Assembly: GCF_050624435.1 (NCBI RefSeq)
Contig: NC_134537.1
Coordinates: forward strand, 127,696,086 to 127,760,085
Source of the DNA: Tenrec ecaudatus
Taxonomy: Eukaryota; Chordata; Mammalia; Afrosoricida; Tenrecidae
Length of the DNA: 64,000 nucleotides
Direction: 5' to 3'
Shown: in pieces, positions 11,567 through 21,987 of the stretch
Layout: each line of letters opens with the position of its first letter
Position numbering within the stretch: position 1 is the stretch's first letter
Made by a program: the position numbers and the translations under genes
The notes under the pieces: model-generated
Databases searched by the model: none
The model's input: the letters and a program-made list of their open reading frames with translations, nothing else
What the model was told of the DNA's origin: nothing

Positions 11567-12083
11567 TGTTAGTCTGGGTACATTTGAGAAACAAATCCAT
11601 AGAAACTCATATGTATAAGAGAGTTTTATATAAAGGGTAAGTGCACATCAAGAAAACCTCCCAACTCAGTGCTGTCCCAGCCCATAAGTCCGACATTAGC
11701 CCATATGTCTGACACCAATCCACAAAGTCGTCCTCCATCTCACAAAACAGATGCAATGTTGCTGACTGTAGGAGGAAAGCAGAGTCAGTGAGGGTGTCAG
11801 TAACTCAGCGCTGGCAGGTGGCTCCACACAGCTGCTCCAGCACCCAGGGTTGCATCTGGATAGGTCCATGAGGCTTCTCCTTGGGGATGTCTTGCAGGAA
11901 GTCAGCCTTGCCAGCTGAAGCAGGGAACTGGCTAAGGCAGCTGAACCCTGGTCTGACCATCACAAAGCAAGAGACCTGAGAACTTGAAAGGCGAGGCTCA
12001 TCAAGCCATTCATCTCTCTGCCCTTCAATTAACCCCACATGTGTTTATCAGCCAGGTTGGCACAATAAGCATTAACTATCTCA
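11567..12083 (-). repeat. LTR-like dispersed repeat (family R, copy 1)
   Basis: About 517 bp, closely matched by 46834-47339 and, in opposite orientation, by a more diverged copy at 29503-29979. The segment begins TGTTAGTCTGGG and ends CTATCTCA, so it has TG...CA ends like a solo retroviral LTR. No coding sequence is present. The strand given assumes the 'TGAGATAGTTA' end is the 5' end. The flanking bases do not give a clear LTR-sized duplication; an alternative 8-bp reading (cataattt on both sides) would instead suggest a hAT element. The family is unnamed here. Confidence 0.5.
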
Positions 12084-12201
12084 TAATTTTTCAGTATTAA
12101 AATCCCAGCCTGCCTAAAATTTAATGTGGCATATTTTATGAATTATTTCCTTACTCTAAATTTATTTTTATGTTTAATTTTCTTTCTTTTATTTTCCCCA
12201 G

Positions 12202-12354
12202 GGGAGAGCATGAACTCAGTCCCCCACTACCGAAAATTATGCAGTCAACTTTACCACATTTGGGGAAACCGAAGGGGTCAGCACATCCTGAGTGCAATGG
12301 AGAAGCCTAGCCCTGGGAAAACCACCTTCGTGATCATGGTATCTCCCTTACCAG
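12202..12354 (+). other. Candidate splice-flanked exon, 153 nt, gene unassigned
   Basis: A long pyrimidine tract (tttctttcttttattttcccc, described here in two parts: tttctttctttt and attttcccc) ends in CAG at 12201. No AG dinucleotide occurs for about 60 bp upstream, as expected of a real acceptor. The segment ends CCAG and is followed at 12355 by GTAAGTAT, a near-consensus donor. It is 153 nt long, and one frame is open throughout, entering in phase 1 and leaving in phase 1 (a symmetric exon). That frame reads ESMNSVPHYRKLCSQLYHIW and continues to TTFVIMVSPLP. I do not recognise the protein. The other two frames contain stops. It could be a coding exon, a non-coding RNA exon or chance; conservation would decide. 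Confidence 0.35.
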
Positions 12355-14215
12355 GTAAGTATATTGTTTAATTGTTAAGTATCCTTGCATATGCTAAATG
12401 TAGCAAATAGCTAGATTTCAAACCCTGATTTCATCTAATGAATTTCTTAACCTCACTTTATTTTTATTTCTTCTGCTGCAAAATTATAAGAATTGTAAAT
12501 CCAGAGGGGGTTAAAAATATAAAATACTATCCAGTGAGTGCTTCCATTTACCTAAACGAAAAACAACACAAATAGAAAATGCACTATTGAGTTAACTGAA
12601 TGATTAATTTAAATATTTTGAATAATTGTTTCTAAAATTCCACACATGGCTGTTCATGAAAGCTCCCATCTTTCATTCACAGTTTCGAAAGGTGTGCGTG
12701 TCATCAAACTTATTTTTCCAAAGTAAGTCTTAAGTTCCATATTTTTACATTTACTACAGTAAGGGAGGTCCAAGAAAGGGACAAACAGCTGCATAGTTGA
12801 CATGCTTCTTACTATATAGGGTTTTCCACTATTTCCCACAATATTTTGAAGTGATTTATGCCTATTCCTGGGAAGTTTGCAAAGTTTTCTGGACTCTAGA
12901 TTTAGTGGAAACATTTAACTGAAGAAAGCTTCTATGAGGTAAAGCATTCATTTTTCTTTGCATTTAGTTCCCAAATGGAGACAAATAGCTTAAAAGCAAT
13001 ATTAACCCCGATGTGCTTAGGCTATTTATCTTCATAAGAAACAGTCTGAAAACAAGAAAGCAAAGCCTATAAAAATGATTTTATTTAATCACACAAGTAT
13101 ATCTCACCAAAAATCTTTAGTTATTTCCTTAGGGCTTAATTCTAACCTCAGTAACTCATGCACAAATTCTATGGAAGTCGATGGGAAGCTGCACACGTGG
13201 AATTCTGGGACAAATTTGGTTGTCACGGATGAATTAGTCAAAGAGGGCCTGTGATCAATTCTTTAGGACATAAAGTGCTCTCATCCTGGAGTCCTTTTCC
13301 ATCTTTCCAAATTTATTGACCTCATCCAGTCATAATTATTGAATCTCCATAATATACACCAAACCACAATTTCATGCATGCATCATAGGGTCAGTGGCCT
13401 TAAAACATTTCCTTTCCCACATAAATGTTAATAGTGTCGCTGCAATATTTCACTGCGGCAAAAAAGGGAGCATTGTGACATGCCTTGCGACAAGGTCAAT
13501 TTCACTTTAGGAAAAATGTTAACATTTTAAAAGTCAGCCATTAAAAGGGGTTATTATTGCATTTTCGTTATCTTGTTACAGGAGAGTAATTGGATTTTAC
13601 TAGTGCTGAAGTTATTTAGATAGGCTTGAAAATATTTACTCAGTCAAGATACACACACAAAAATTTTACATCGACCTTTAAGTTCCAAATAAATTGAGTT
13701 TAAAAAAAGCTGCTTAACAAAAATTCTGGCCATTTTTAGCATATATACACTCCCTAGTAAGATAAAAACTTTTTACAAATCAGTGCCAAATGTTAAGTAA
13801 TTGCTCTGTTTATCCTCCCTGGGCCGACTCCTAGCACTTTCCTTAGTGAATAAACTTAATATTGAATTTTATATGTCATTCTAGACTATGTCCTATGTTT
13901 GATTTTGTAAAGGGATCCACTTTGTGCTATTGCAACATCTGGAGGGGGTCTATTAGATGCCCATCCAATTTTCCTAAAGTTATGTATTACTCTTTTCCTC
14001 AAATACTGTTCAAGAGGCATCTACCGTCATTGTGGTGTTTTGAGTACTCTCTAGCTGTAGTTTATGAAACTCTTTGGAAGAGTTTTGGAAGTAGAGACTC
14101 TTCATGCCTTCCACATTGTTTTGTCTTTTCTGTACAGTCTGCTGTAGATCCTCCATTTTTAACACGTCTTCCAGATGATTTCAATGCTATTGATAGAGAG
14201 ACACATGTTGATGAC
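12355..14215. other. AT-rich unique sequence
   Basis: No supported gene. Short frames such as 13862-14218 lack splice sites and motifs. Confidence 0.5.
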
Positions 14216-14582
14216 TGAGATAGTTAGTTTATTGCGCCAGCCTGGCCAATAAACACAAGTGGGATTAATTGAAGGTCAGAGAGATAAATGGCTCCCTGAG
14301 CCTCGCCTTTCTTGTCTCTCGCTCTTTGATCATCGGACTAGTGTGCGGCTTCCTTGCTTGCGCTGTGCCTCAATTTACACGCTACACTATCTGTGGGACG
14401 CCTAGCCTGTGAACTGTGTCTCTGTAAGTTGAGGTTCCTTCGAATGTACATCTCTGGAGCTGGGGACTGACTGTTGGTGACCTGGCTGACAGTTGGTGAC
14501 CTGCCTTGCTGTTTGCTGCCTATGCTGAGATAGCCTAGCTCTCTCTACAGAGGACTACCTGGAAGCCCTCTAGACTTAAATG
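14216..14582 (+). repeat. LTR-like dispersed repeat (family R, diverged copy)
   Basis: It starts TGAGATAGTTAG, the complement of the family R end. It then has 'ggccaataaacacaagtggg', 'ttaattgaaggtcagagaga' and 'gagcctcgcctttc', each matching the complement of 11990-12075. The remainder is diverged from copies 1 and 2. It abuts, tail to head, another repeat at 14583. Confidence 0.5.
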
Positions 14583-15010
14583 TGTTAGACAGGGTTCTCT
14601 AGTGAGACAAAACCAGATTGCTAATAATTATATATATATATACTTTTTATATATATAGTTATGAAGATAGATATATAACACAAGAAATGAACTCTTAAAT
14701 TATATACAGATAAACAGATACATAATACAAGAAATGAACAGCTAGATTATAAAGCAGTACAAATGAATCAGTGCATCTCACTCCCGTGAGAGAGCTATGG
14801 GACACTGGCAGTCCTTCTAGTCTATAGGAATGACAGAAAACGCCGACCTGACCATGGAGCCTGAGGTGGATTACACAGTCAGAAACACGGAGCTCCTCCA
14901 TTGTTTACATGAATTTGACAGCTACCAAGAAAGTTCCGGGCTAAGAAACCTTAGCTTATAAAAGGCATTCAATCTTTGGGAATTCAATCACATACTGTCT
15001 CTTCCTGATT
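14583..15010. repeat. Dispersed repeat with TGTTAGACAGGGTTCTCTAG start
   Basis: The beginning resembles the TGTTAG...GAGA(A/C)A end of family R, and an internal AT microsatellite lies at 14627-14662. The block ends near 'actgtctcttcctgatt'. It may be an LTR-like relative of family R in the opposite orientation to the preceding copy. I cannot name it, and the single copy here makes the boundaries uncertain. Confidence 0.35.
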
Positions 15011-15094
15011 AGGCTGTATGGTGCTGATGTTTCAGTTCGTCTGGTATGTATGGGTTGTTATCAGTGACGTCCTATATTTCTTTCTTTTGAAGAC

Positions 15095-15299
15095 CAAAAT
15101 GAAAGAAACCAAGCTCCTTGCCATCGAGTGTACGCCGACTCAAAGCCATCCACTAGGACTGGCTTTTGGATTTCTGAGACGACATTTTTACAGGAATAGA
15201 AAGCATCATCTTTCTCTCATGACATCAATGGTGGTTTTAAACTCCTGCCCTTGCAGTTATAAGTCCACACGTAAGCACTATGCTACACGGGCTCCTCTT
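15095..15299 (-). mobile_element. AfroSINE, minus orientation, near full length
   Basis: The plus strand shows the complement of the SINE tail (ttgccatcgagtgtacgccg, then actcaaagcc), the central block (agaaagcatcatctttctc), and the head complement (cacgtaagcactatgctaca, then cgggctcct). A 156-codon frame across this segment and the next mariner is coincidental. Confidence 0.75.
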
Positions 15300-15381
15300 G
15301 AGACCAAACTAGAAGTCAAATCTGTGCCGGTTTACATTCTTAGAAGTTCGAAAGAATTTTGTGGTGTTCACAAACCTATTA

Positions 15382-16545
15382 ATATGTGGGGGTACCTCCC
15401 CCAAATGGAATTTCTGTTCAAAGCTATGTATGAATACTTTTTACAAAACAACCTTCAGACCTTCAAAGTACTCTCCATTATGCTGTAATGCATTTGTTAA
15501 ACCTATGATTCTGTTCTTGGAATGTGTTTCAAAGTCATCTGTTTAGATGGCAGACATCACCTCCCTTGTGTTTTTCTTCATCTCTTCTAAGTCATCAAAT
15601 CTCTGTCCTCACATGTCCTTGTTCATTCAAAGAAACATAAAGAAGTCGCACAGAGTGAGGTCAGGTGAGTAAGATGCACGGAGCAAGAGAGGCATGCTCT
15701 GTTTTGCCACAAATTGGTGCACTGAGGTTACTGCTTGTGTAGGTGCAATGTTGTGGTGGCAAAGCCAGTCCACTTTCTCTGACAAATCAGACCTTTTTTG
15801 TTACACAATCTTTTCAGAACCTCTAAATAGACAGGTTGATGAACAGTCTGACATGATGAAATGAACTCCAAATGCATTCTTCCTTTGTGCCTGATTTACG
15901 TAGAAGATATTCCAGTTTAACCCATAAATGTTTAACTGAGTGTGTTTTATTGATGTCATGATCCGATTTTGAAAATTTTAAGAGGCTTTCTTATGAAGGA
16001 GTGTTTAATTTGGTCAAATAATTTTTCTATATCTATTTAGATAGTTGTTGACCCTTCCATGACTTGGAGAAATATAGTTCTCACCTACATTGTTTGCCTC
16101 TGATATTTAATGGGAAATAGCAGTTTAACTTTTAATACATTCTGCCATTTGGTAGGGCCTGCATAACTTTGTGCAGTCAACAATTTCATCCACTCGGGAA
16201 GCTGATGGGTGTCCAGAAGAGGCTTGTCATCAATTGACATTTCAACTTTTTTGAAGAAAACCACTCATATACTTGAGTTTTTTTCCATAGTGCTGTCCTT
16301 GTAAGTGGTGCTCAACATCACAACAGTTTCTGCAGCCTTTGTCCCAAGCTGGAAACAAAATTCCACAGCCTCATGCTATTCTCTTAAATAGGCCATCAAA
16401 ATAAAAATAAGATTCTAATGAAACCATTTTTATGAAAAAATTAGCTGTGACCACAAGAGTAACTTCCCAGGCAATGCCACTGGGTGCATTATCTCAGAGA
16501 AAGTTGCTTGATGCTTGCCTAATGGGAAAAACTTCACACTACCAA
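15382..16545 (-). mobile_element. mariner-type DNA transposon remnant (copy 2), interrupted
   Basis: Same family as 1318-2165. Shared blocks include 'ttcaaagtactctccatta' (15463), 'atgattctgttcttgga' (15504), 'aatgttgtggtggcaaagcc' (15749), 'ttttcagaacctctaaatag' (15810), and at the right 'caggcaatgccactgggtgc' (16469). The left part is 15382-15885 and the right part about 16160-16545. The DNA between is unrelated to copy 1 and looks like an L1 ORF2 fragment. The copy is more decayed than copy 1 and non-functional. The left end, 'gtgggggtacctcccccaaa', probably approximates the terminal repeat. Confidence 0.65.
15905..16145 (-). mobile_element. Probable L1 ORF2 fragment, minus orientation, inside mariner copy 2
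   Basis: The block 'cttatgaaggagtgtttaat' then 'ttggtcaaataattt' resembles the complement of the L1 reverse-transcriptase segment around the FDK(I/S)QHSFM motif. The same sequence occurs inverted at 17128-17420 with roughly three-quarters identity by eye, which fits two independent copies of one family. No reading frame survives. Confidence 0.45.
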
Positions 16546-17127
16546 AGCTCCAAGTGAAATTCCAGGTTTGGGGGATTAGCCTCTCATATGTACATTTGTT
16601 TTTTTTCTACCATAAGTCTGTCAGTTTGCTTATTGATTGCCTGAATCATATGCATCTGGTATGTTTATAAATAAAGCCGAACCCTAAGATCAAAACCAGA
16701 TGTAAACCCAAACCAGTTGCTTTAGAATTTTGATCTAAGATACAGAGTTTTAAGTGGGTTCAGGTAACTTTTTCTCATAAGGAAGCAATTTAAGGAAACT
16801 TTTATCTTTTGAGAATCACTACTCTGAGCAATAGAGTTACTTAAATTGTTGTTATGCTTTTGGTGGAAGAAGATATAAAATGATAACAAATAGTAAGTAA
16901 GGTAATAGATAGTTAAGTATTGAGAATTTATCCAATAATCAAAGTTGGCTTAACCTTTCCAAATGGAATTATTTTCTGCTTTGAAATTCTTGTAGTAATG
17001 ATGGGGATTTTTAATGAAATGAAACACTGTTTAGGATGGAATATGGCTATTTATACAACTGGTGGAGCATATAACCTGAACAATCTCTGGTGCCCAATTT
17101 GGTGTGATGACCCTCTTTCTTCAGATG
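16546..17127. other. AT-rich unique sequence
   Basis: No gene or nameable repeat. It separates mariner copy 2 from the plus-orientation L1-like fragment. Confidence 0.45.
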
Positions 17128-17420
17128 GCTGAATGTCTTAAAAGTTAACCCCCTCCTTCCCATTAAATACCAGAGGCCAACAATGTAGATGAGAACTGGA
17201 TTTCTCTGAGTCATGGAAGTGTCAACATTTGGAGATACCTAATTCACAGAATAAAGGAGAAACTAAGCCACACAATGATCTCAATCAATATATATATATA
17301 TATATTTGACAAGAGTAAACACTCCTTCATGAGAAAGCCTCTTAAAAATTTCAAAATCTGGTCAAAATATCACTAAAACACACTCAGTTAAACACTTATG
17401 AGTTAAGAAGGTTCATTTTC
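17128..17420 (+). mobile_element. Probable L1 ORF2 fragment, plus orientation
   Basis: The counterpart of 15905-16145 in opposite orientation. It contains 'gacaagagtaaacactcctt' then 'catgagaaagcctcttaaaa', which translates with similarity to the L1 RT FDK(x)xHSFM region, preceded by a 'cacagaataaaggagaaac' block. A TA microsatellite (17287-17306) replaces the expected sequence just before it. The fragment carries frame breaks and is dead. Confidence 0.45.
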
Positions 17421-17789
17421 ACGTATTCAATACTGTACTACTGAAAATCATAGCCAGTTTACCAAGGCAAGAACAGTAAAGTTTATGGTCTACAAAGGAA
17501 GAAGTATTAACGTTTTATTCACATGTAATATGACCTTGTAAGTTAAAATCTGAAAACTCTAAGAAAAACTACAATCAGTGTATTTTGAACATTGTAAGAT
17601 ACAACCTCGATATAGAAAGTCAATTTTGTTTCCACATACAATAAAAATACTTAGAAAGTAAATTAAAGGTCAATAATAGTATTACCTCAAAATGATAAAC
17701 TAATTTGTAGCATCGAAGATTTATGTAAAATCAACCTATTGGAAAAAAATGTAAACACCTAAGTAACACTGAGTAATCAAGTAATCAAA

Positions 17790-18300
17790 TGACGTATCAC
17801 ATCGGCAGATTTGCTGCAGGAGAACCTCTTTACAATGTTGACGAGCAAGGACATCACTCTCTGGATTAAGGTGCACCTAACGTAAGTCATGGTCTTTTCA
17901 GTCACCTCAGACTGCACAGAACTGGGTGCTTTTGAATTATGGTGTTGGAAATGAATACTGAAAGCCATCCAGAAGAAATCTATGCTGGAAGAAGGACAGC
18001 CGATGGCTACTTAGAAGCAATGAAAGGGAGATGGTCTCGGGTAGCTGGCATGTTGCCAGGAGAGCCCAGGTCCTGGAACGGATGATGATGGTCAGTAAAG
18101 TGGAGGCGGAGCATTACCTCAGAATAAAAGAGGAAGCCCATGCATGTGGTGGAGTGACTGACAAAGGACTGAAGGTCAAGCTTCCCAGTCATGGTGAGGA
18201 TGACAGGGGACCCGGCTGTGCTTAGCTTCCCTGTATGGAGGTTGCCATGAGTCAGACTGACTCAAGGACACTGAATAAGAAAAACAAGGAATCGTCACGG
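17790..18300 (+). mobile_element. RTE-clade LINE 3' fragment
   Basis: It shows the RTE ORF2 C-terminal blocks 'aaggacatcactctctggat', 'ttaaggtgcacctaacg', 'gcttttgaattatggtgttg' and 'catgttgccaggagagc', then the tail 'ggttgccatgagtcagactg'. It is 5'-truncated, with stops in all frames. The last about 40 bp resemble the AfroSINE tail, as expected if the SINE borrows RTE machinery. Confidence 0.65.
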
Positions 18301-19170
18301 AGCAGAAGGTAAAGCATTGTATTGTCTCAGGTTCCCAAGTTGACTCATAGTTTCAATTCATGTTTAATCAAAAGTTTAACAGGTATTTTTTGGGCAAAAC
18401 CCCATTCTAAATTGATATTAACATTCACATAACCACGCATAGCTGAAGCAATTGTTTTCAAAAGGAAAAAGATGACAATTAAAAGAGTCTCTGTATTTAA
18501 TTGAGATAGGATGATTTGTTTTGTTTTTTCAGAAAAAGACACATCGATGTAGAAAAAAGTAGAAGAAGACGAAGAAGCACAGAAAATCCAGCAAAAATCC
18601 ACTCATATATGGACACTTTGTGTTTGATTAAGCTTCTTAAGCAATTCAAATTGCAATTCTAAATTCAATTGCGATTCTAAAGCAATTCTGATATGACACA
18701 TTTTACAACCATTTAGGAAATAAGTTCAAGAAGCTATTTTTAATGATCTATTATTTTCAGGTCTTAAGAACTGGTTGTGACTTACTGCTCCTCTCTTACG
18801 TGTCTCTTGCAGACAAACGCTGTGGCTAGATATGATCACGGCAAATCAAATCTGAGACTCAAAGGAGAAGGGATCTTTGCCACATCCTCTTAAGTCCGAC
18901 ACCTAACTCTCGACGTAGGGTGGGAACCATGGAGAAATGCAGTGACTAGGTGATGTGGGTAGGCAGAGACAGCTTGCATCAGCCACAAAAATGGTGCCTG
19001 TGACTCACAGGGAGCAGGGAAATATTCCCTCTGCCCTTCAAAGTCAGCATTGAAGGAGGCGAGTGATGAGTGGACTCCACAATTAAAGTTGGGATGAGGA
19101 TGACTTCGGCAAAAGTTGGATAGCTCAAAAAATTCACTGGCCTGGAGTTGATTACAACTGTTAGGGACCA
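18301..19170. other. Unique sequence, no supported gene
   Basis: A GAA/AAG-rich patch at 18550-18580 gives acidic or Ser-rich chance frames. I see no nameable repeat. Confidence 0.45.
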
Positions 19171-19278
19171 TGCAGGACAGAGTGGGGCCCCCTTGTGAGT
19201 TTCTGAGCCGCTAGTGGTTCCAAACTGCTGACCTTGTGCTTAGTAGCCCAATGTGTCACCACTACATCACCAGGGCCA
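19171..19278 (-). mobile_element. AfroSINE, minus orientation, 5' half
   Basis: Complement blocks 'aggacagagtggggccccct', 'gtggttccaaactgctgacc' and 'accactacatcaccagggcc' correspond to the SINE middle and tRNA-like head. Confidence 0.7.
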
Positions 19279-19367
19279 AGTGCAAGGACACTGAGGTCAG
19301 CACAGGTCCATGAGGATCACGGAGGACAAGAGACAGAACCCTTCAGTGATCTGAGGTTCACTGGCAT

Positions 19368-19570
19368 AGCCATTAAGAGCACTGACTCTGGAGCAAAATG
19401 GCTCTGGCTTGAAAGCAGCCGTTCACAAGTTGCTTGTTATTTGAATTTCAGTGCGTCGTTCAGCTTCTCTGTGCCTCTATTTTCTTTTCTCTAAAATGGC
19501 AATATTCATGATATTCTGTAGGCATTTGTGAGGATTAAATCAGTTAACAGAACCAAGGCTGTGTAGATAA
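19368..19570 (+). repeat. MIR SINE
   Basis: The order of blocks fits MIR: 'taagagcactgactctggag', then 'cttctctgtgcctctatttt', 'ctctaaaatggcaat' and 'tgtgaggattaaatcagtta'. It is an old mammalian SINE and well preserved for its age. Confidence 0.75.
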
Positions 19571-19905
19571 GAAAATACCCTTTTAGCAACGATGATAATT
19601 ATACTATCACTCAGGTGATGGCTGTACAATCTGCCTTGGAACATTCACTATGCAATTTCAGAGTGAGGGGAGTGGCTGGAGAAAGACAATGAATTTCTTG
19701 AAAGTGGTGGAGATTGACTGATTAGAATAAGTTACAAAGAAACAGAACCTAGACACAAAGGTGTGTTATGGGGGAAGAGAGCCATTTCCCCCCTTGTTCA
19801 CTGAATTTGTAGCTTTGTCTTCATACCCAGTGTTTAAGCTTATGTAGATGTTTATATTTCATGCAGACTCATATGTACTGCTGGTTGATAAACCAATTGC
19901 ATGAA
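19571..19905. other. Unique sequence
   Basis: No gene or nameable repeat. Confidence 0.45.
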
Positions 19906-20060
19906 GCAAATTCTGACTCAGGGGAACACAGAAGGGCAGAGTAGAACAGCCTCTTTGGGTTTCTGAGGCTGTCTATCCTGATGGGAGCAGAGAGCTTCAT
20001 TTATCTCCCAGGAAGCAACTGGTGGGTCAGCGCTGCTGGTGTAGCTCTTAGCAACTGACT
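19906..20060 (-). mobile_element. AfroSINE, minus orientation, diverged
   Basis: Complement blocks 'ggcagagtagaacagcctc', 'tgggtttctgaggctgtc' and 'gggagcagagagcttcat' match the SINE centre and 3' half. The head is poorly kept. Confidence 0.65.
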
Positions 20061-21324
20061 CACAGGACCTATCAAATTTCATATCATATTACATACTCCG
20101 GTTATTTTATAAATAGCTGAACTATAATTCTGACATCCATGAATCAATATATACAAAGTTGCTTAATATTTCCATCTTTGAAAATGATTTTACGTCTTTA
20201 AATTTTTAATTGCTTTTTTCTTTTAAAAATTTATTAATTAAATTTTTTTTAATTTGCTTTTTCTGATATTACTGCATCCCGGTCAGAGAATGTGGTCTGA
20301 CTGAAAATAGTTTCCGTTCCACTTTCTCACTAGCGAGCTAAGATTTCATAGCAGTATCTTTCCTTTGTCCATTCATGCACTCGAACCGTCACTGTTTGCT
20401 TTTATGGATGCGGCTCCTTAATGAATAAAACTCTATTTCTATCCTTGAATGTCTCACGGGGCCATGGAAATAAAGACAAACAGCTTTCTAAAGACATAGA
20501 AATAATCACATCATTAGATGTAAGTGGAAAGCTGTAACAATAGCATTTTGTACTGAGTTATCAATTGGAGGATTGGAGAGGGAACGAAGGAAGTGCTGCT
20601 GACCAGGGTGTGAAAGCATGGAAAGGGATTTTCTAACAGATGGAGGAGAAAAGGAGGCCAGCAACAATGGTGGTTATATAAAAAGACATAGCAGTCTATA
20701 CCACAGTATGACAAGTTCAAGGACTTGTAAATAATTCCACATTTTTTCAGCATGGTGGGAGACAGGGAGTGTAAAGATAAGAGATCTGACAAGAAGACAA
20801 GGAACGGGTTTATATTTTATTTCATTCATATATGTGAGAATCTAAAATAAGGCCCTAATATTGGAAATTGAGAAAAGAGAACAGATATTAAGGATGCCTA
20901 GTAAGTGGATTTCAGTTGCCGGAGAGAGGGATTTGGTGTGCATGTAGATTTGAGGCGGTGAGGAGAGTGAGCTAGTAGTCGGAGGAATGAGGATTACTCA
21001 GATTTCTGGCTTAGGTTAAAGAAAACTTTATTAGTAGACACATTTTCTTTGATAAAGTAGAAGTTGTGGAGGGGAAGGAGGAGGCTGTTACAGGGCAGTA
21101 AGACTTCAAAATTTCCGTGGCACAACTGCATGGTGGTATCAGTTAGGAATTTGCAATTTGGAATTCAAAATAGCAAGATAAGTGAAAGATTTGTGGTTGG
21201 AAAATTTGGAATTCCATCAATGAATGAGCTGTCAGCATACTGATGTAGAGCGATAGAAGCAGACAACAAAAGGCAGAGTTCCGAGAGGCCCAATTTTGTA
21301 TGGGATGGTAAAAGGGCACACGGA
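20061..21324. other. AT-rich unique sequence
   Basis: No gene or nameable repeat. It contains T-rich tracts near 20200-20260. Confidence 0.45.
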
Positions 21325-21693
21325 GGAGCCCTGGTGGTGTCAAGAACTGTAACTCACTGCCAGCTAATCGATAGCGACTCAGAGGGAACCTATCCAACAG
21401 GGTAGAACTGCCCCTGTGAGATGCTGAGACTGAAACTGTTATTGGGAGTAGAAAGCCCCATCTTTCTCCCACAGAGTGGTGGGTGGTTTAGAATTGCTGA
21501 CCTTGCAGGCAGGAGCTTTGGACTACAGTCTTTCAGGTCAGCAGTTTGAAACCACCAGCTGCTCCAAGGGAGAAAGATGAGGCTTTCTACTCCCATAGAG
21601 CGTTATAGTCTCAGAAGTCCACAAGAGCTGTTCTACTCTGTCCTGTAAGGTAGCCGTGAAAAGGTATCAACGTGATTGCATGAGTTTGTTTTG
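21325..21693 (+). mobile_element. AfroSINE, plus orientation, split by an inverted AfroSINE
   Basis: The head 'ggagccctggtggtgt' (21325-21340) is followed by a minus-strand AfroSINE. The plus copy then resumes at about 21529 with 'tctttcaggtcagcagtttg', 'gggagaaagatgaggctttc' and 'tgttctactctgtcctgtaa', ending in a T/G-rich tail near 21693. Confidence 0.7.
21341..21528 (-). mobile_element. AfroSINE, minus orientation, nested in another AfroSINE
   Basis: The complement of the full SINE: tail 'taatcgatagcgactcagag', centre 'gggtagaactgcccctgtga' and 'gaaagccccatctttctccc', head region 'agaattgctgaccttgcagg'. With the resumed plus copy (21529-21693) it forms an imperfect inverted repeat that could fold into a long hairpin. 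Confidence 0.75.
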
Positions 21694-21810
21694 TTTTTGT
21701 TTGTTAAAGGGGAAATTGGTTCATGAAATAGGAAGATTCATTGAGCGAGTGAGACAGAAAGACAGAAAGTTGAGTTAATTAGCTCTCATGAAGCTTAAAA
21801 ATTGAAGAAA

Positions 21811-21987
21811 AGTAACCTCACTGCCATGAGTCAATGTTGACTCATCGTGACTCCTGTGTGTTTCTGACACTGTTACTGTTCTCAGGAGTAGAAAACTCAG
21901 TCTTGTCTTGTGAAGAATTGTGGGTGGTTTCAAATTGCTGACCTTTCAGATCACAGCCCAATGCGTAACAACTACACTTCAGGGCTG
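21811..21987 (-). mobile_element. AfroSINE, minus orientation, near full length
   Basis: Complement blocks 'ctgccatgagtcaatgttga', 'agtagaaaactcagtcttgt' and 'ggtttcaaattgctgacctt'. The head ends 'acacttcagggct'. Confidence 0.75.

Noticed and set aside
11567..12083. Family R as an AfroSINE or L1 derivative
   Set aside because: It has no Pol III boxes, no poly(A) tail and no shared sequence with either family.
15018..15488. 156-codon plus-strand frame
   Set aside because: It runs across unique DNA, a minus-strand AfroSINE and the start of mariner copy 2, so it cannot be one protein.
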